Source: JACKJA01 sp050297015 (GTDB lineage: Bacteria; Pseudomonadota; Alphaproteobacteria; Micavibrionales; Micavibrionaceae). Taken from it: 52,674 nucleotides of DNA. The notes below the pieces were generated by a model. It made no database searches. It was not told the origin of the DNA and saw only the letters and a program-made list of their open reading frames with translations. Numbering within the stretch: the first letter of the stretch is position 1; each line of letters opens with the position of its first letter. Made by a program: the position numbers and the translations under genes. This document shows positions 34,487 through 43,749 of this stretch, in pieces. The DNA lies in the NCBI GenBank assembly GCA_050297015.1, contig JBNKRZ010000036.1:1-52674 (forward strand). Reading direction: 5' to 3'.

Positions 34487-35920
34487 ATGTTTACACTCGC
34501 GATCGCAGGCCGTCCCAATGTCGGCAAATCAACATTATTTAACCGGCTGGCGCGGAAAAAACTGGCGATCGTCGATGATACGCCCGGCATTACCCGTGAT
34601 TGGCGCGAATCTGAAGGCTGGCTTGGCGGCAAGGCAATCCGCATTATCGACACGGCCGGGCTGGAGGAAGCCTTTGACGAGAGCATAGAAGGCCGCATGC
34701 GGCAGCAAACCGAGCGGGCATTGGCGCTGGCCGATGCGGTTTTGTTCATGGTCGACGGGCGCGCCGGCATCACGCCGCTGGACGAGCATTTCGCGCGCTG
34801 GCTCCGCAAGCAAAAAATCCCAGTGATCCTCGGCGTCAATAAATGTGAAAGCGCCCGCGCCACAGAAAGCGCTATTGCAGAAGCTTATGCGTTGGGGCTG
34901 GGCGAACCGCTTGCCCTGTCCGCCGAACATGGCATCGGGATCGGCGAATTATATGACGCGCTGGAGCCACACTTCCCGGAGGAAAACGCCGATGATGCGT
35001 CCTCCGAAGACGACGATTCCCTGCTCATCAGCGAGGAAGAACTCGACGATCTGGAGGGGCTGGATGACTATGACTTCGCCGCCGGGCAAGACGAACCCCC
35101 GGCGGAGGAAATTCCCCTGCGCCTTGCGATTGTAGGCCGCCCGAATGTTGGGAAATCGACGCTCATGAATGCCCTGCTGGGTGAAGAGCGCTCTATGACC
35201 GGGCCGGAGGCCGGCATTACCCGCGATGCGATTGCCGCCAAATGGACCTATAAAGACCGCTTGTTCCGTCTCGTCGATACGGCGGGCATGCGCAAAAAAG
35301 CCAAGATCACCAACCGGATTGAAAAGATGTCGGTGGATGATTCCCTGCGCGCGATTCGTCTGGCGCAAGTCGTTGTGCTTGTTCTGGACGGTAATGCGAT
35401 CCTCGAAAAACAGGATTTGCAAATCGCCGATCATGTCATCAGCGAAGGCCGCGCGCTCATCATCGCCATTAATAAATGGGACGATGTGAAGGAGCGCACC
35501 GAAGCGCTCGAACATCTACAATACAAGCTCGAAACTTCACTGGCGCAGGTGCGCAACGTGCCGACAGTGACAATTTCGGCGCTCAAAAAACGCGGCATGG
35601 ACAAGCTGATGGATACGATTTTGAAGACGTACACTGTCTGGGATAGTCGTGTCTCGACGGGTAAACTGAACCGCTGGCTGGCGGGTATGGAAACCCGTAA
35701 TCCCGCGCCGCTGGTGGGGGGGCGCTCCAACCGCCTGCGCTACATCACGCAGATTAAATCCCGCCCGCCGACTTTTGCTATATGGGTTGCCCGCCCGAAA
35801 GAGCTGCCGGACAGCTACAAGCGCTATTTGATTAACGGCCTGCGTGAGACTTTTAAAATTCCCGGCGTGCCGATCCGCTTGCTGGTCCGCACCTCCAAAA
35901 ATCCGTTTAAGAATAAATGA
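34487..35920 (+). CDS. der: ribosome biogenesis GTPase Der (EngA)
   Basis: Der has two tandem GTPase domains and a KH-like domain and acts in 50S subunit maturation. The first G domain shows GRPNVGKSTLFNRL (residues 7-20), DTPGITRD, DTAGLEE and NKCE; the second shows GRPNVGKSTLMNAL (about 217), DTAGMRKKAK and NKWD. The two are joined by an acidic linker (DDASSEDDDSLLISEEELDD). The KH-like domain runs from about residue 390 to the end. At 477 residues it has normal length. Confidence 0.97.
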   Translation: MFTLAIAGRPNVGKSTLFNRLARKKLAIVDDTPGITRDWRESEGWLGGKAIRIIDTAGLEEAFDESIEGRMRQQTERALALADAVLFMVDGRAGITPLDEHFARWLRKQKIPVILGVNKCESARATESAIAEAYALGLGEPLALSAEHGIGIGELYDALEPHFPEENADDASSEDDDSLLISEEELDDLEGLDDYDFAAGQDEPPAEEIPLRLAIVGRPNVGKSTLMNALLGEERSMTGPEAGITRDAIAAKWTYKDRLFRLVDTAGMRKKAKITNRIEKMSVDDSLRAIRLAQVVVLVLDGNAILEKQDLQIADHVISEGRALIIAINKWDDVKERTEALEHLQYKLETSLAQVRNVPTVTISALKKRGMDKLMDTILKTYTVWDSRVSTGKLNRWLAGMETRNPAPLVGGRSNRLRYITQIKSRPPTFAIWVARPKELPDSYKRYLINGLRETFKIPGVPIRLLVRTSKNPFKNK

Positions 35921-36834
35921 AGATGACTGTAATTGAACGCATCACGTTCGATAGCGAAAATCCCGGTAAGCATCTGGTTGTATTGGGCGCGGTACACGGC
36001 AATGAAAAATGCGGGACGGCGGCGATCAGACGCATCACTCCCGAAATTGAGTCGGGAGAGATTAAGCTTAAAGCCGGGAAAGTCACTTTTGTTCCTATTG
36101 CCAACCCCCGCGCATACGAGGAAAATAAACGCTTTGTTGAGCGCAATCTTAACCGTCACCTCTACCCCAAGGACGCTCCTGTTCACTATGAGGATCACTT
36201 AACCTCTATTCTTTGCGGCATTCTGGATGAGACCGACGCGCTCCTCGATTTGCATTCGTTCCAATCTTTAGGGACGCCCTTTTGTTTTCTCGGAACAAGC
36301 AGCGCAGAGGAAATCGACTTTTGCCATGCCTTGGGTGTGGTGCACTTCATCTACGGCTGGAGCGATGCCTTTGGTAACAGCTCAACGAATTCCGACCCTT
36401 ATGAATCAATGGGTACAACGGAATATACCCGCCATAAAAAGGGGATCGCCACAACTTTAGAATGCGGCCATCACGATGATAAAGACGCGCCCGCTATCGC
36501 CTATAACGCCATCCTGAATGCTCTGGTTCATTTTGGAATGACTGAGGAAAAACACGCCACGCGCGCGAAACAAAAGCACCACTACATCAAGATGAAAACG
36601 GTCTTTTACAAAGAAAGCCCCGGCGCATTCGTTCAACCTTGGAAACACCTCGATCAAGTCAATGCGGGGGATGTCATTGCCCGCTATGATAACGGAGAAG
36701 AAATTCGCGCCCCGGAAGATGGCTATCTGGTCCTGCCAAAGGGGGAAACAGACCGCCCCACCGGATCGGAATGGGTTTATTTCGGCGTAGAGACAAATCA
36801 GCCTCAGCCCCAAACAGAGCAACCCCAACCATAA
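35917..36834 (+). CDS. succinylglutamate desuccinylase/aspartoacylase family protein
   Basis: The 305-residue protein belongs to the AstE/AspA zinc hydrolase family. The first zinc ligands are in VLGAVHGNEKCGTAAI (His and Glu), and the third is the His in ALLDLHSFQSLG. A second, beta-rich C-terminal domain carries FVQPWKHLDQVNAGDVIARY. The substrate is an N-acyl amino acid or similar compound and is not determined. Its ATG overlaps the der stop codon (ATGA), so it is the last gene of the operon, which ends in a terminator. Confidence 0.85.
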   Translation: MKMTVIERITFDSENPGKHLVVLGAVHGNEKCGTAAIRRITPEIESGEIKLKAGKVTFVPIANPRAYEENKRFVERNLNRHLYPKDAPVHYEDHLTSILCGILDETDALLDLHSFQSLGTPFCFLGTSSAEEIDFCHALGVVHFIYGWSDAFGNSSTNSDPYESMGTTEYTRHKKGIATTLECGHHDDKDAPAIAYNAILNALVHFGMTEEKHATRAKQKHHYIKMKTVFYKESPGAFVQPWKHLDQVNAGDVIARYDNGEEIRAPEDGYLVLPKGETDRPTGSEWVYFGVETNQPQPQTEQPQP

Positions 36835-36863
36835 AAAACCCGCCGGATTGCCAGCGGGTTTTT
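36835..36863. terminator. bidirectional rho-independent terminator
   Basis: AAAACCCGC (36835-36843) pairs with GCGGGTTTT around a 10-base loop and is followed by T residues on the plus strand and, through the A-tract, on the minus strand. It separates the convergent AstE-like and mscS genes. Confidence 0.85.
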
Positions 36864-36886
36864 GGTATAAATAAAGATGAGGCTTT

Positions 36887-37708
36887 TTAAGCCGCCATCT
36901 TCTGCACATCACCGGAAACAATACGCATTTCCTGTTGCGGGAACGGAATGGAAATTCCTTCCTTGTCGAAGGTGGTTTTGATCTTTTCTTGCAAATCGAA
37001 GTAAACCGGCCAGTAATCGCCGCTATTCACCCACGGGCGTACAACCAGATTCACAGAACTGTCGGCCAACTCGGACACGGCAACCAAAGGCTCCGGATCT
37101 TTAAGGATACGCTCATCAGCATCAATGATTTTTGTTAAAACCTTTTTCACTTTGGAAAGATCGTCGCTGTAGCTAACGCCAACAATCATGTCAATCCGGC
37201 GCGTGTCTTTGGCAGAATAGTTGATAATATTGCCGCCTGTAATCGAACCGTTGGGAACAATCACAGCCTTGTTATCACCGGTTTTCATCATGGTCGTAAA
37301 GATCGTGATGTCTTCCACCACACCGGACGTACCCCCCGCCTCGATAAAGTCACCGATTTTGAAAGGACGGAACAGGATAATCATCACGCCGGAAGCCAAA
37401 TTCCCCAGCGAGTCTTTGAGCGCCATACCAACGGCCAAACCGGCAGCAGCCATCACGGCGGCCAGCGATGTTGTTTCAATGCCCAGTTGGCTCAGTGCGG
37501 CGATGACGATAAAGGCCAGTGCCAAACCGTACAAAACATTCCCGGAGAATGAAACCAGTGTTTTATCGACATTGGCTTTCTCCATCATGTGTTTGATAAG
37601 CGTAACAGCTTTTTTCGCCACCCATTTCCCGACAAAGAAAATGGCAACAGCTATCAAAGTCTTAATGGCATAAAAGCTAATCACAGCAGCAAAAGATGCA
37701 GGTTCCAT
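36887..37708 (-). CDS. mscS: small-conductance mechanosensitive channel (MscS)
   Basis: The 273-residue protein is a short MscS-type channel, which opens on membrane tension to release osmolytes. It has three N-terminal membrane helices. The pore helix region is AAAGLAVGMALKDSLGNLASGVMI (about residues 88-111), with the Gly/Ala packing of MscS, and is followed by the FRPFKIGDFIEAGG beta domain. The length matches E. coli MscS (286). It lies near genes for a possible compatible solute, glucosylglycerate, which fits osmotic physiology, but the clusters are separate. Confidence 0.95.
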   Translation of the reverse strand: MEPASFAAVISFYAIKTLIAVAIFFVGKWVAKKAVTLIKHMMEKANVDKTLVSFSGNVLYGLALAFIVIAALSQLGIETTSLAAVMAAAGLAVGMALKDSLGNLASGVMIILFRPFKIGDFIEAGGTSGVVEDITIFTTMMKTGDNKAVIVPNGSITGGNIINYSAKDTRRIDMIVGVSYSDDLSKVKKVLTKIIDADERILKDPEPLVAVSELADSSVNLVVRPWVNSGDYWPVYFDLQEKIKTTFDKEGISIPFPQQEMRIVSGDVQKMAA

Positions 37709-37808
37709 AGGATTACCTCCTTAAAAATATCTTACAAATCATGAAATTACGGCCCTCACTCTATAGCAAAGAGCCCGATATAGGCAAGCCCGTTTATCGC
37801 TTTGGGCG

Positions 37809-38492
37809 CTATTCGCCTTCCGTCACGGCGGAGGTCTCCGTTTCGGCAGCAGATTCTTCCTCCGGCCAGGTCATCTCACTAAGGGCTTTGGAAAGTCCCT
37901 CTTCGCTTGTATCCATGGAATTCAACAGCGCCGTACATGCCTGCAGCGTGGTCACGGGAACTTTATCAATCTGTTTCTCGGCATAGGCCGCTGCCGTATC
38001 AATCATACCCAAATAGTTTGTAATAGATTCGGGGTCTTTGAAACGGGCACTTATGGCTTTTTGCATGTTTTCTTCCTGCCCTTCAATCAGGGGGGAAAGA
38101 ACATCCGACCATGCAGAAAAACGCGTACTAATATCATCGGCCATGCTCGCATTTTCTTTGGCGCAGGCTTCCGTTGCATTTTGCACATCGGCTTTGGCGA
38201 CGCGAATAGCCCGCAGCATCCCGAAATTGGTTTTAACGTGTACTAAAGTTTCTATTTCCTGTTTACCGAGTGTTTGAGATATATTTTTAGCCTCTTCTAT
38301 GATTGGCGCGATATAGGGATTAAGAGCATCCTCATCACTTTCGCTTTGCTCTTCCGGCACTGTTTCAGCAGCAACAGCGGCCTCCTCAGAAACGGCCGTC
38401 TCCTCAGCCACAGCAAAAAAGGGGAAACTCAAAATTAGAAACAAAGCAAAAAAAGAAAAAGAAAAAGAAAAAGAAAAAGAAAGTGTACGCAT
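37809..38492 (-). CDS. secreted protein of unknown function with repeat-coded signal peptide
   Basis: The 227-residue protein starts MRTLSFSFSFSFSFFALFLI and has a likely signal cleavage near FFAVA. The SF repeats are coded by about five copies of a hexamer (GAAAAA on the plus strand, 38455-38482), so copy-number changes would lengthen or shorten the signal core without a frameshift. The mature protein has an acidic segment (SEEAAVAAETVPEEQSESDED) and then mostly helical sequence. I do not recognise a family. Confidence 0.7.
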   Translation of the reverse strand: MRTLSFSFSFSFSFFALFLILSFPFFAVAEETAVSEEAAVAAETVPEEQSESDEDALNPYIAPIIEEAKNISQTLGKQEIETLVHVKTNFGMLRAIRVAKADVQNATEACAKENASMADDISTRFSAWSDVLSPLIEGQEENMQKAISARFKDPESITNYLGMIDTAAAYAEKQIDKVPVTTLQACTALLNSMDTSEEGLSKALSEMTWPEEESAAETETSAVTEGE

Positions 38493-38545
38493 GATTTTTA
38501 TTCCTCAAGAAACAAAACTATATAGCTCTTACGACTCTATACACG

Positions 38546-38575
38546 AAAAAAGACCGCCGGAAAACCCGGCGGCCA
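38546..38575 (-). terminator. strong minus-strand terminator without an obvious gene
   Basis: CCGCCGG (38554-38560) pairs with CCGGCGG (38566-38572). On the minus strand the stem is followed by a run of T (38551-38546). The next minus-strand gene lies downstream, not upstream, so this terminator may end an unidentified transcript. The rest of the 448-bp gap (38493-38940) has no clear gene. A second small stem, GGGTA-GGAGCG-TACCC, lies at about 38632-38647 on the same strand and could belong to a small RNA. Confidence 0.55.
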
Positions 38576-38940
38576 GAGGGGGACAAATTTATTTTTCCGA
38601 TTATGGCCTGTCAAAAGGGCTGTGCATATGCGGGTACGCTCCTACCCCGGCTACGGAAAAATAAAAAATTACGCTATCACCATCTCTATCTCTTTTTTTC
38701 TGTTCTCTCTTCCTGAGAGGCATCCTTTAAAAAGGATTTTTCGCTCTTGTTTTGTGCTCTTGCCTTACGATTGCCTACAATCATTTTGTAAAAGTATTTT
38801 ACATATACAATTTTAGCAAAATAAGAGTAAATAGGTCGTAAAAAATAAATACAATTTTATCTTTATATAGCCATGTCGCTTTATAATCGTTTCGATTAAC
38901 GCCTCCTACAAGCTTGCTATTTACCAACAGACAGTGAAGA

Positions 38941-40101
38941 ATGACATCCATGATTATTACAGAACAAAGCAAACTCGATCGGCTATGTGCCGATCTCGCA
39001 CAAGAACCTTTCATTACTGTCGATACGGAATTCCTGCGGGAAAAAACCTACTACGCGCAGCTGTGCCTTGTACAGGTTGCCGGGCCGGAAGGCGATGCGG
39101 CGGCGATTGATCCGCTGGAGGGCGGATTAGACTTAACACCGCTCTATGATCTCTTAGCCAACGAAAATGTTTTGAAGATTTTTCACGCCGCGCGGCAGGA
39201 TTTAGAAATTTTCTACAACCTGACCGAAAAAATCCCGCATCCCCTTTTCGATACACAAGTGGCAGCTATGGTTTGCGGCTATGGGGAGCAAATCGGTTAT
39301 ACAAACCTCGTCAAGGCCATCACCGATGTGCAACTCGACAAAGCGCAGCAATTTACCGACTGGTCGCGGCGGCCGCTGTCAAAAAAACAAGTGGCTTATG
39401 CGCTGGATGATGTGACCTATTTGCGGGATGTCTACCACGCACTGGCGGCAGAGCTGGAGGATAAAGGCCGCACCAAATGGGTCGCGCAGGAAATGGATAT
39501 TCTGACCAGTCCGGACACCTATAAAAACCCGCCGGAGGATGCTTGGCAGCGCATTAAGGTGCGTACGCACAAACCGCGCGTTCTGGCCGTGCTGCGGGAG
39601 GCTGCTGCGTGGCGCGAACATGAAGCGCAGCATCGGGATGTGCCCCGCAATCGTGTGGTGCGCGATGAAACACTGGCCGATCTGGCCGCCCATCCGCCGG
39701 AAACGATGGAGGCCTTGGGGCGCATTCGCGGCTTTTCTCCCGACATGGCGCGCGGGCGCTTGGGCAAAGGCGTGCTAGAGGCTGTGAAGATCGCACTGGC
39801 GCTACCGAAAGATCAATGCCCGCAGCCTGAGAAAAAAGACAAACTGCCGTTGGAGCATGCGCCAGCGCTGGAGATGCTCAAGATGTTGCTGCGGATACAA
39901 GCCGCGGAAAACGGCGTGGCGGCGAAGCTGATCGCTAACAGTGACGATTTGCAAGAATTAGCGCGCCACGGCATGAAAGCCGATGTCCCGGCCCTGAAAG
40001 GCTGGCGTTATGAGGTCTTCGGCAAAGAGGCCGAGGCGATGCTTAAAGGCCGCCTCAGCCTGACACTTAAAAATGGCGCGATCCACAAAATGACGGTTTA
40101 G
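38941..40101 (+). CDS. rnd: ribonuclease D
   Basis: RNase D is a 3'-5' exonuclease that trims tRNA precursors. The 386-residue protein has the DEDD exonuclease motifs: FITVDTEFLREKTYY (first Asp-Glu), KIFHAARQDLEIF and the Tyr-containing YALDDVTYLRDVY. An HRDC domain follows from about residue 210. Two ATG codons lie close together; the second (MIITEQSKL, 38950) is also a plausible start. It ends by overlapping the convergent GpgS-like gene by four bases. Confidence 0.95.
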   Translation: MTSMIITEQSKLDRLCADLAQEPFITVDTEFLREKTYYAQLCLVQVAGPEGDAAAIDPLEGGLDLTPLYDLLANENVLKIFHAARQDLEIFYNLTEKIPHPLFDTQVAAMVCGYGEQIGYTNLVKAITDVQLDKAQQFTDWSRRPLSKKQVAYALDDVTYLRDVYHALAAELEDKGRTKWVAQEMDILTSPDTYKNPPEDAWQRIKVRTHKPRVLAVLREAAAWREHEAQHRDVPRNRVVRDETLADLAAHPPETMEALGRIRGFSPDMARGRLGKGVLEAVKIALALPKDQCPQPEKKDKLPLEHAPALEMLKMLLRIQAAENGVAAKLIANSDDLQELARHGMKADVPALKGWRYEVFGKEAEAMLKGRLSLTLKNGAIHKMTV

Positions 40102-41522
40102 GCTATTTGGGGAGAGCGGCCACGCCTCCCGCCAAGAACACGCCGTTGCGGCTCCTGCGATTGGTTTTGATTGGCGGGTACTTGAAGTGCAACCGATCCG
40201 AGTTTTTTTCGGTCGGCCTTCATTATAGCATCCAATTCGTGCAGAGTTTTCGGTTCTTGTTCTTGAATAGTTTTCCAACTTGCCATGCGTTGCACAGAGC
40301 CCTCCTTGAAATACGCAAAGCCATCTGGAATACGTTCTGCAAAATCCTGAACATATTTCGTTTCAGCGTCATCATTAGAATTCAGACCATTGCAGCGGGC
40401 AAGACGGTTGAAGTTGCGCTTCAAACGAGGAGCAAAAATGTTAAACATTTTCTGGACGTTATTTATCTGTTCTTCGTTAACATCGTAACTTTTATTTTGC
40501 GAAAGGCCGCTAATTTTATTAAACGCGTCAGCGAGGCGTCTTAATGAACGGACGAGAGGATTCTTCTTCGCTTCCTGTTCTTCTTGGATGCCTTGTATTT
40601 TTCTTAAGAAAGCGGCCGCGATTTCGGTTACCATACGATCCAGACCAGATTCCCCCTGATGCTTATGATCGTATTTGTCGGCAATATTGACATCAAATAC
40701 ATCGAATTCCGGATGTTCGAACATTTGCATAAGAATTTCAACTTCGATGGACCAATCGGAAGGAAGCTGTAATTGCTTTAAAGCTTTACCGGAAAAAGCC
40801 ATATCCCCAGCGAGAGGGTAATCATAGGAATCAATGTAATCAAGGAATTGTCGTACTTCTTCATTGTCACCAAAAACATTGCGCAGAGCTTTGATGTATC
40901 CGGGAACAAACAGACGTGTTACACGCCCGTTTAACTTTTCTCCATCATGACGCGGGTAGTGACCCTTCACATAATCTGCATCTTCGGTACATAGAGGATG
41001 AAACAATTTTGCAGGCATGGATTCATCGTAAGTGACAATGTCACAGTCATGCATAGCGATAGCAGCATCTTCCGGTTTTTTCCCCTCTTGCTCAATTAGG
41101 TGGAGTGCATACCCCATCATACCCCATACGTTACGGCCTTTCCCTTTTTCTGTTGGTGCCAGACCGTCTTCTGCCAAAGAATTACGCCAATCGGCAATGG
41201 GGCCATCGTTCCACATAACGTGAACGTTTTGCGGAAGAGCTTCCATTTTTTGAACAACGGATTTGTATTCTTCTTCTGTAGCGGCATCCAAACCCAAAAT
41301 AATATGGTCAATGTAATCCGCCTTTTTTAGCTCTTCAAGGATGTGATTCATCACCGGGCTGCCACCATCCTTGCGAGACTCAAATTCACTATACAGAGCC
41401 GGAAGCATCAATATCTTGGTTTTGTCAGTTTCCCTGATCTCAGAGATAATGTCCTCAACTGATGTGGTTCCCAAATCGGAAATACGCGCGATACGCGTAT
41501 GAGCTTGGTGCATTGATGGCAT
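40098..41522 (-). CDS. glucosyl-3-phosphoglycerate synthase-like glycosyltransferase
   Basis: The 474-residue enzyme resembles GpgS (GT81 family), which joins a nucleotide-activated glucose to 3-phosphoglycerate, the first step of glucosylglycerate synthesis. Key stretches are ILMLPALYSEFESRKDG, IIILGLDAATEEEY-like, VMWNDGPIADW, GKGRNVWGMMGYAL and the metal-binding AMHDCDIVTYDESM (about residue 160). The later LNGRVTRLFVPGYI and DYPLAGDMAFSG complete the pattern. The last 120 residues are an extension with unclear role. It is divergent from the GH13_18 phosphorylase and close to the phosphatase and glycerate kinase genes, which supports the pathway assignment. Donor specificity cannot be told. 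Confidence 0.75.
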   Translation of the reverse strand: MPSMHQAHTRIARISDLGTTSVEDIISEIRETDKTKILMLPALYSEFESRKDGGSPVMNHILEELKKADYIDHIILGLDAATEEEYKSVVQKMEALPQNVHVMWNDGPIADWRNSLAEDGLAPTEKGKGRNVWGMMGYALHLIEQEGKKPEDAAIAMHDCDIVTYDESMPAKLFHPLCTEDADYVKGHYPRHDGEKLNGRVTRLFVPGYIKALRNVFGDNEEVRQFLDYIDSYDYPLAGDMAFSGKALKQLQLPSDWSIEVEILMQMFEHPEFDVFDVNIADKYDHKHQGESGLDRMVTEIAAAFLRKIQGIQEEQEAKKNPLVRSLRRLADAFNKISGLSQNKSYDVNEEQINNVQKMFNIFAPRLKRNFNRLARCNGLNSNDDAETKYVQDFAERIPDGFAYFKEGSVQRMASWKTIQEQEPKTLHELDAIMKADRKKLGSVALQVPANQNQSQEPQRRVLGGRRGRSPQIA

Positions 41523-41712
41523 GAATTTATAACCCTCTATTTATGTGACCCTATTACAATTACGGTTTATGCTGACCGTTTTTATGTCGGTCTTTATATT
41601 ACATAATAACCAATCAATGCAACAAAAAAATCCCTTGCATATTTTTATTGCCGGGAGGCTATTGCCTGCCTTATAACGGAGTCTTTCACGCGATGATAGA
41701 GGAAATAAAAAA
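41523..41712. promoter_or_regulatory. divergent promoter region of the glucosylglycerate genes
   Basis: This 190-bp gap must hold promoters for both the synthase and the phosphorylase. A small inverted repeat, GACCG-N7-GTCGGTC, lies at about 41574-41594 between them and could be a shared operator. TTGCAT at 41636 is a possible -35 box for the plus-strand gene. Neither is certain. Confidence 0.35.
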
Positions 41713-43749
41713 GTGAAAGAAAAAATTCAGGAATTACCAACGGCGACGGCAAAGCCGTTGAAGCTCCGTGATGAAACGCTGGACCGCATTGACGCGCTTC
41801 TTGTGCAGCATGAATGGGACGGTGTAAACCGCGGCCTTTATACGCTTGAAGACCTGCGTATGATTCGGGAGCATTTGAAAAAGCTGGCGGCGTGGCTAAC
41901 GGATAACGAACCAGACTTTATTCGTGATGCGGACGAACACTACACCCACCACAGCCGCTTCAATGAAAAAACGGCGCTGTGTATTGCCTATGTCGATCAT
42001 ATAAAGGTCCAAAACGGACGCAGCCCCGCGGCGGTCTTACGTGATTTCTTTAATGAGAATCTCGCGGGTCTGTACTCCCACTTACACATTTTGCCGCACT
42101 TCCCCAGCCCGGTCATCCATGAGGGGATACAAGGCCCTGCCAGCCGCGCCGACGGGGGGTTTGAAGCCGAAAGCTATAAGATGGACCCGAAATACGGCAC
42201 CCCGGAGGAACTGATTGAAGTTGATGCTCATTTGATGTTCGACTTTGTGCTGAACCATTTATCGGCGGACGGTGAATGGTTCCAGAAATTTATGGAGAAC
42301 GACCCGGAATATGATGATTTCTTTGTCACCATCCCGAACGAAAAGGTAAAAGGCTTTGACCTTTCGCCCGTATTCCGTCCCCGTGAGCACAACCCCATCA
42401 TAAAGTTCAAAAACAGCCAGGGCGAAACCCGCAATGTTTGGTGCACGTTCAGCGCCACACAGGTTGATATCAACATCAAAAATCCGAAAGTCTTTTGTGC
42501 GATTATGGAGGCTCTCGTCAAAGATTTCATTGGTCAGGGCGCCAGCTGGATTCGGCTCGACGCGATTGGTTATCTCGTCAAAATGTTGGGAGTCGAAGAT
42601 CGGGAAGCTTTGACGGACTGCTTCGGGATTGAGGAAACGCACAATATTCTGAAAGCCATGCGGGCCTTCCTGCATGACGTTGCACCGTCTGTGACATTGG
42701 TGCCGGAAGTCAACGCACGGGGAAGTGTTATTACAACCTATTACGGTGAGAATAACGACGAAGGTCATCTGGTCTATGAATTCCCTTCCGCCCCGCTTTC
42801 CCTTTACTCGATTTACCGTGAGGATGCGAAAAGCGTTCTGGACTGGGCAAAAGAGCGTAACAAAAATCCCGAATGGATCGGGCTGGCATTCACCAATTCT
42901 CATGACGGCGTGGGCGTGTTGCCCATGGAAGATGTCAAAGAAAAACCCGAAGGCATGACAGCGCTGAACTTTCTGCTCTATCAAATAGAACGGCGCAACG
43001 GCGGCATTAACTATAAAAGTAAAATCGTGGACGGCAAAAACGTTCGCGTTCCTTACGAAGCATGCATTTCATGGATGCAGGCCATTTTATCCCCGCCGGA
43101 GGCTGCCGCTTTGCGTGGGAATCGTTTGGGAGAAAACGAGATCGATGAAATCGTCGACCGGTTTATTGCGTCCCAATCCTTCATCTATACGGCGCCGCAT
43201 TGTGTGCCTGCGGACTATCTGGGCGTTGTAACATCGCTGCTCAATGATGAGGAAATGTACGAACTGGCCGGACACCGCCGTAACAAAAACCGGGGCCTTC
43301 TGGATGCTGAAGAATTCGAAAAAGCCTTAATCGACCCCCAAAGCGACTATGACATCCTGCGCCGCAAAGTTTTCGAGCGCAAAAAACGGATGATTGAAGT
43401 GCGTCAAACCTCTCCCGCTTTCAGCCCCTACGCGCTATGCGACGTAGATGTGGTGAGCGTCGAGGGGCAAAAGGGCGATGATCGCCCGGTTTATTCCGTT
43501 GTACGCCACAGTCCGCATTGCGATGAAAAGGTCATAACGCTCACCAACTGTACGCCCAAGGCGCAATCTATCCTGATCGACCGGACAGTGTTTGGTGATC
43601 TGGGTAAGGTTTATGTGCCGGGTGGCGCGGCTTCCGTTCTGACGGTGCTGGATATCCTGAGCGATACCGGTTATGAAATCGCTCAGCATGGTCTTTCCCT
43701 GACCATGGAACCGTATCAGGTCATGTGGCTGAAGGTTGCCGCCGATTAA
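41713..43749 (+). CDS. GH13_18 glycoside phosphorylase, probably glucosylglycerate phosphorylase
   Basis: The start is a GTG after AGAGGAAA. The 678-residue protein is a sucrose-phosphorylase-like member of GH13 subfamily 18. The catalytic nucleophile Asp is in WIRLDAIGYLVK (about 277), the acid/base Glu in LVPEVNA (about 332), and the transition-state Asp in NSHDGVGVL (about 396). These enzymes split a glucoside with phosphate to give glucose 1-phosphate. With a GpgS-like synthase and a glycerate kinase next to it, glucosylglycerate is the best substrate guess; sucrose or glucosylglycerol are alternatives. It is about 120 residues longer than E. coli YcjM, mostly by an N-terminal helical extension. 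It overlaps the convergent phosphatase gene by four bases. Confidence 0.8.
   Translation: MKEKIQELPTATAKPLKLRDETLDRIDALLVQHEWDGVNRGLYTLEDLRMIREHLKKLAAWLTDNEPDFIRDADEHYTHHSRFNEKTALCIAYVDHIKVQNGRSPAAVLRDFFNENLAGLYSHLHILPHFPSPVIHEGIQGPASRADGGFEAESYKMDPKYGTPEELIEVDAHLMFDFVLNHLSADGEWFQKFMENDPEYDDFFVTIPNEKVKGFDLSPVFRPREHNPIIKFKNSQGETRNVWCTFSATQVDINIKNPKVFCAIMEALVKDFIGQGASWIRLDAIGYLVKMLGVEDREALTDCFGIEETHNILKAMRAFLHDVAPSVTLVPEVNARGSVITTYYGENNDEGHLVYEFPSAPLSLYSIYREDAKSVLDWAKERNKNPEWIGLAFTNSHDGVGVLPMEDVKEKPEGMTALNFLLYQIERRNGGINYKSKIVDGKNVRVPYEACISWMQAILSPPEAAALRGNRLGENEIDEIVDRFIASQSFIYTAPHCVPADYLGVVTSLLNDEEMYELAGHRRNKNRGLLDAEEFEKALIDPQSDYDILRRKVFERKKRMIEVRQTSPAFSPYALCDVDVVSVEGQKGDDRPVYSVVRHSPHCDEKVITLTNCTPKAQSILIDRTVFGDLGKVYVPGGAASVLTVLDILSDTGYEIAQHGLSLTMEPYQVMWLKVAAD

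Noticed and set aside
38455..38482. Phase-variable on/off switch
   Set aside because: The repeat unit is six bases, so slippage keeps the reading frame; only length tuning is possible.
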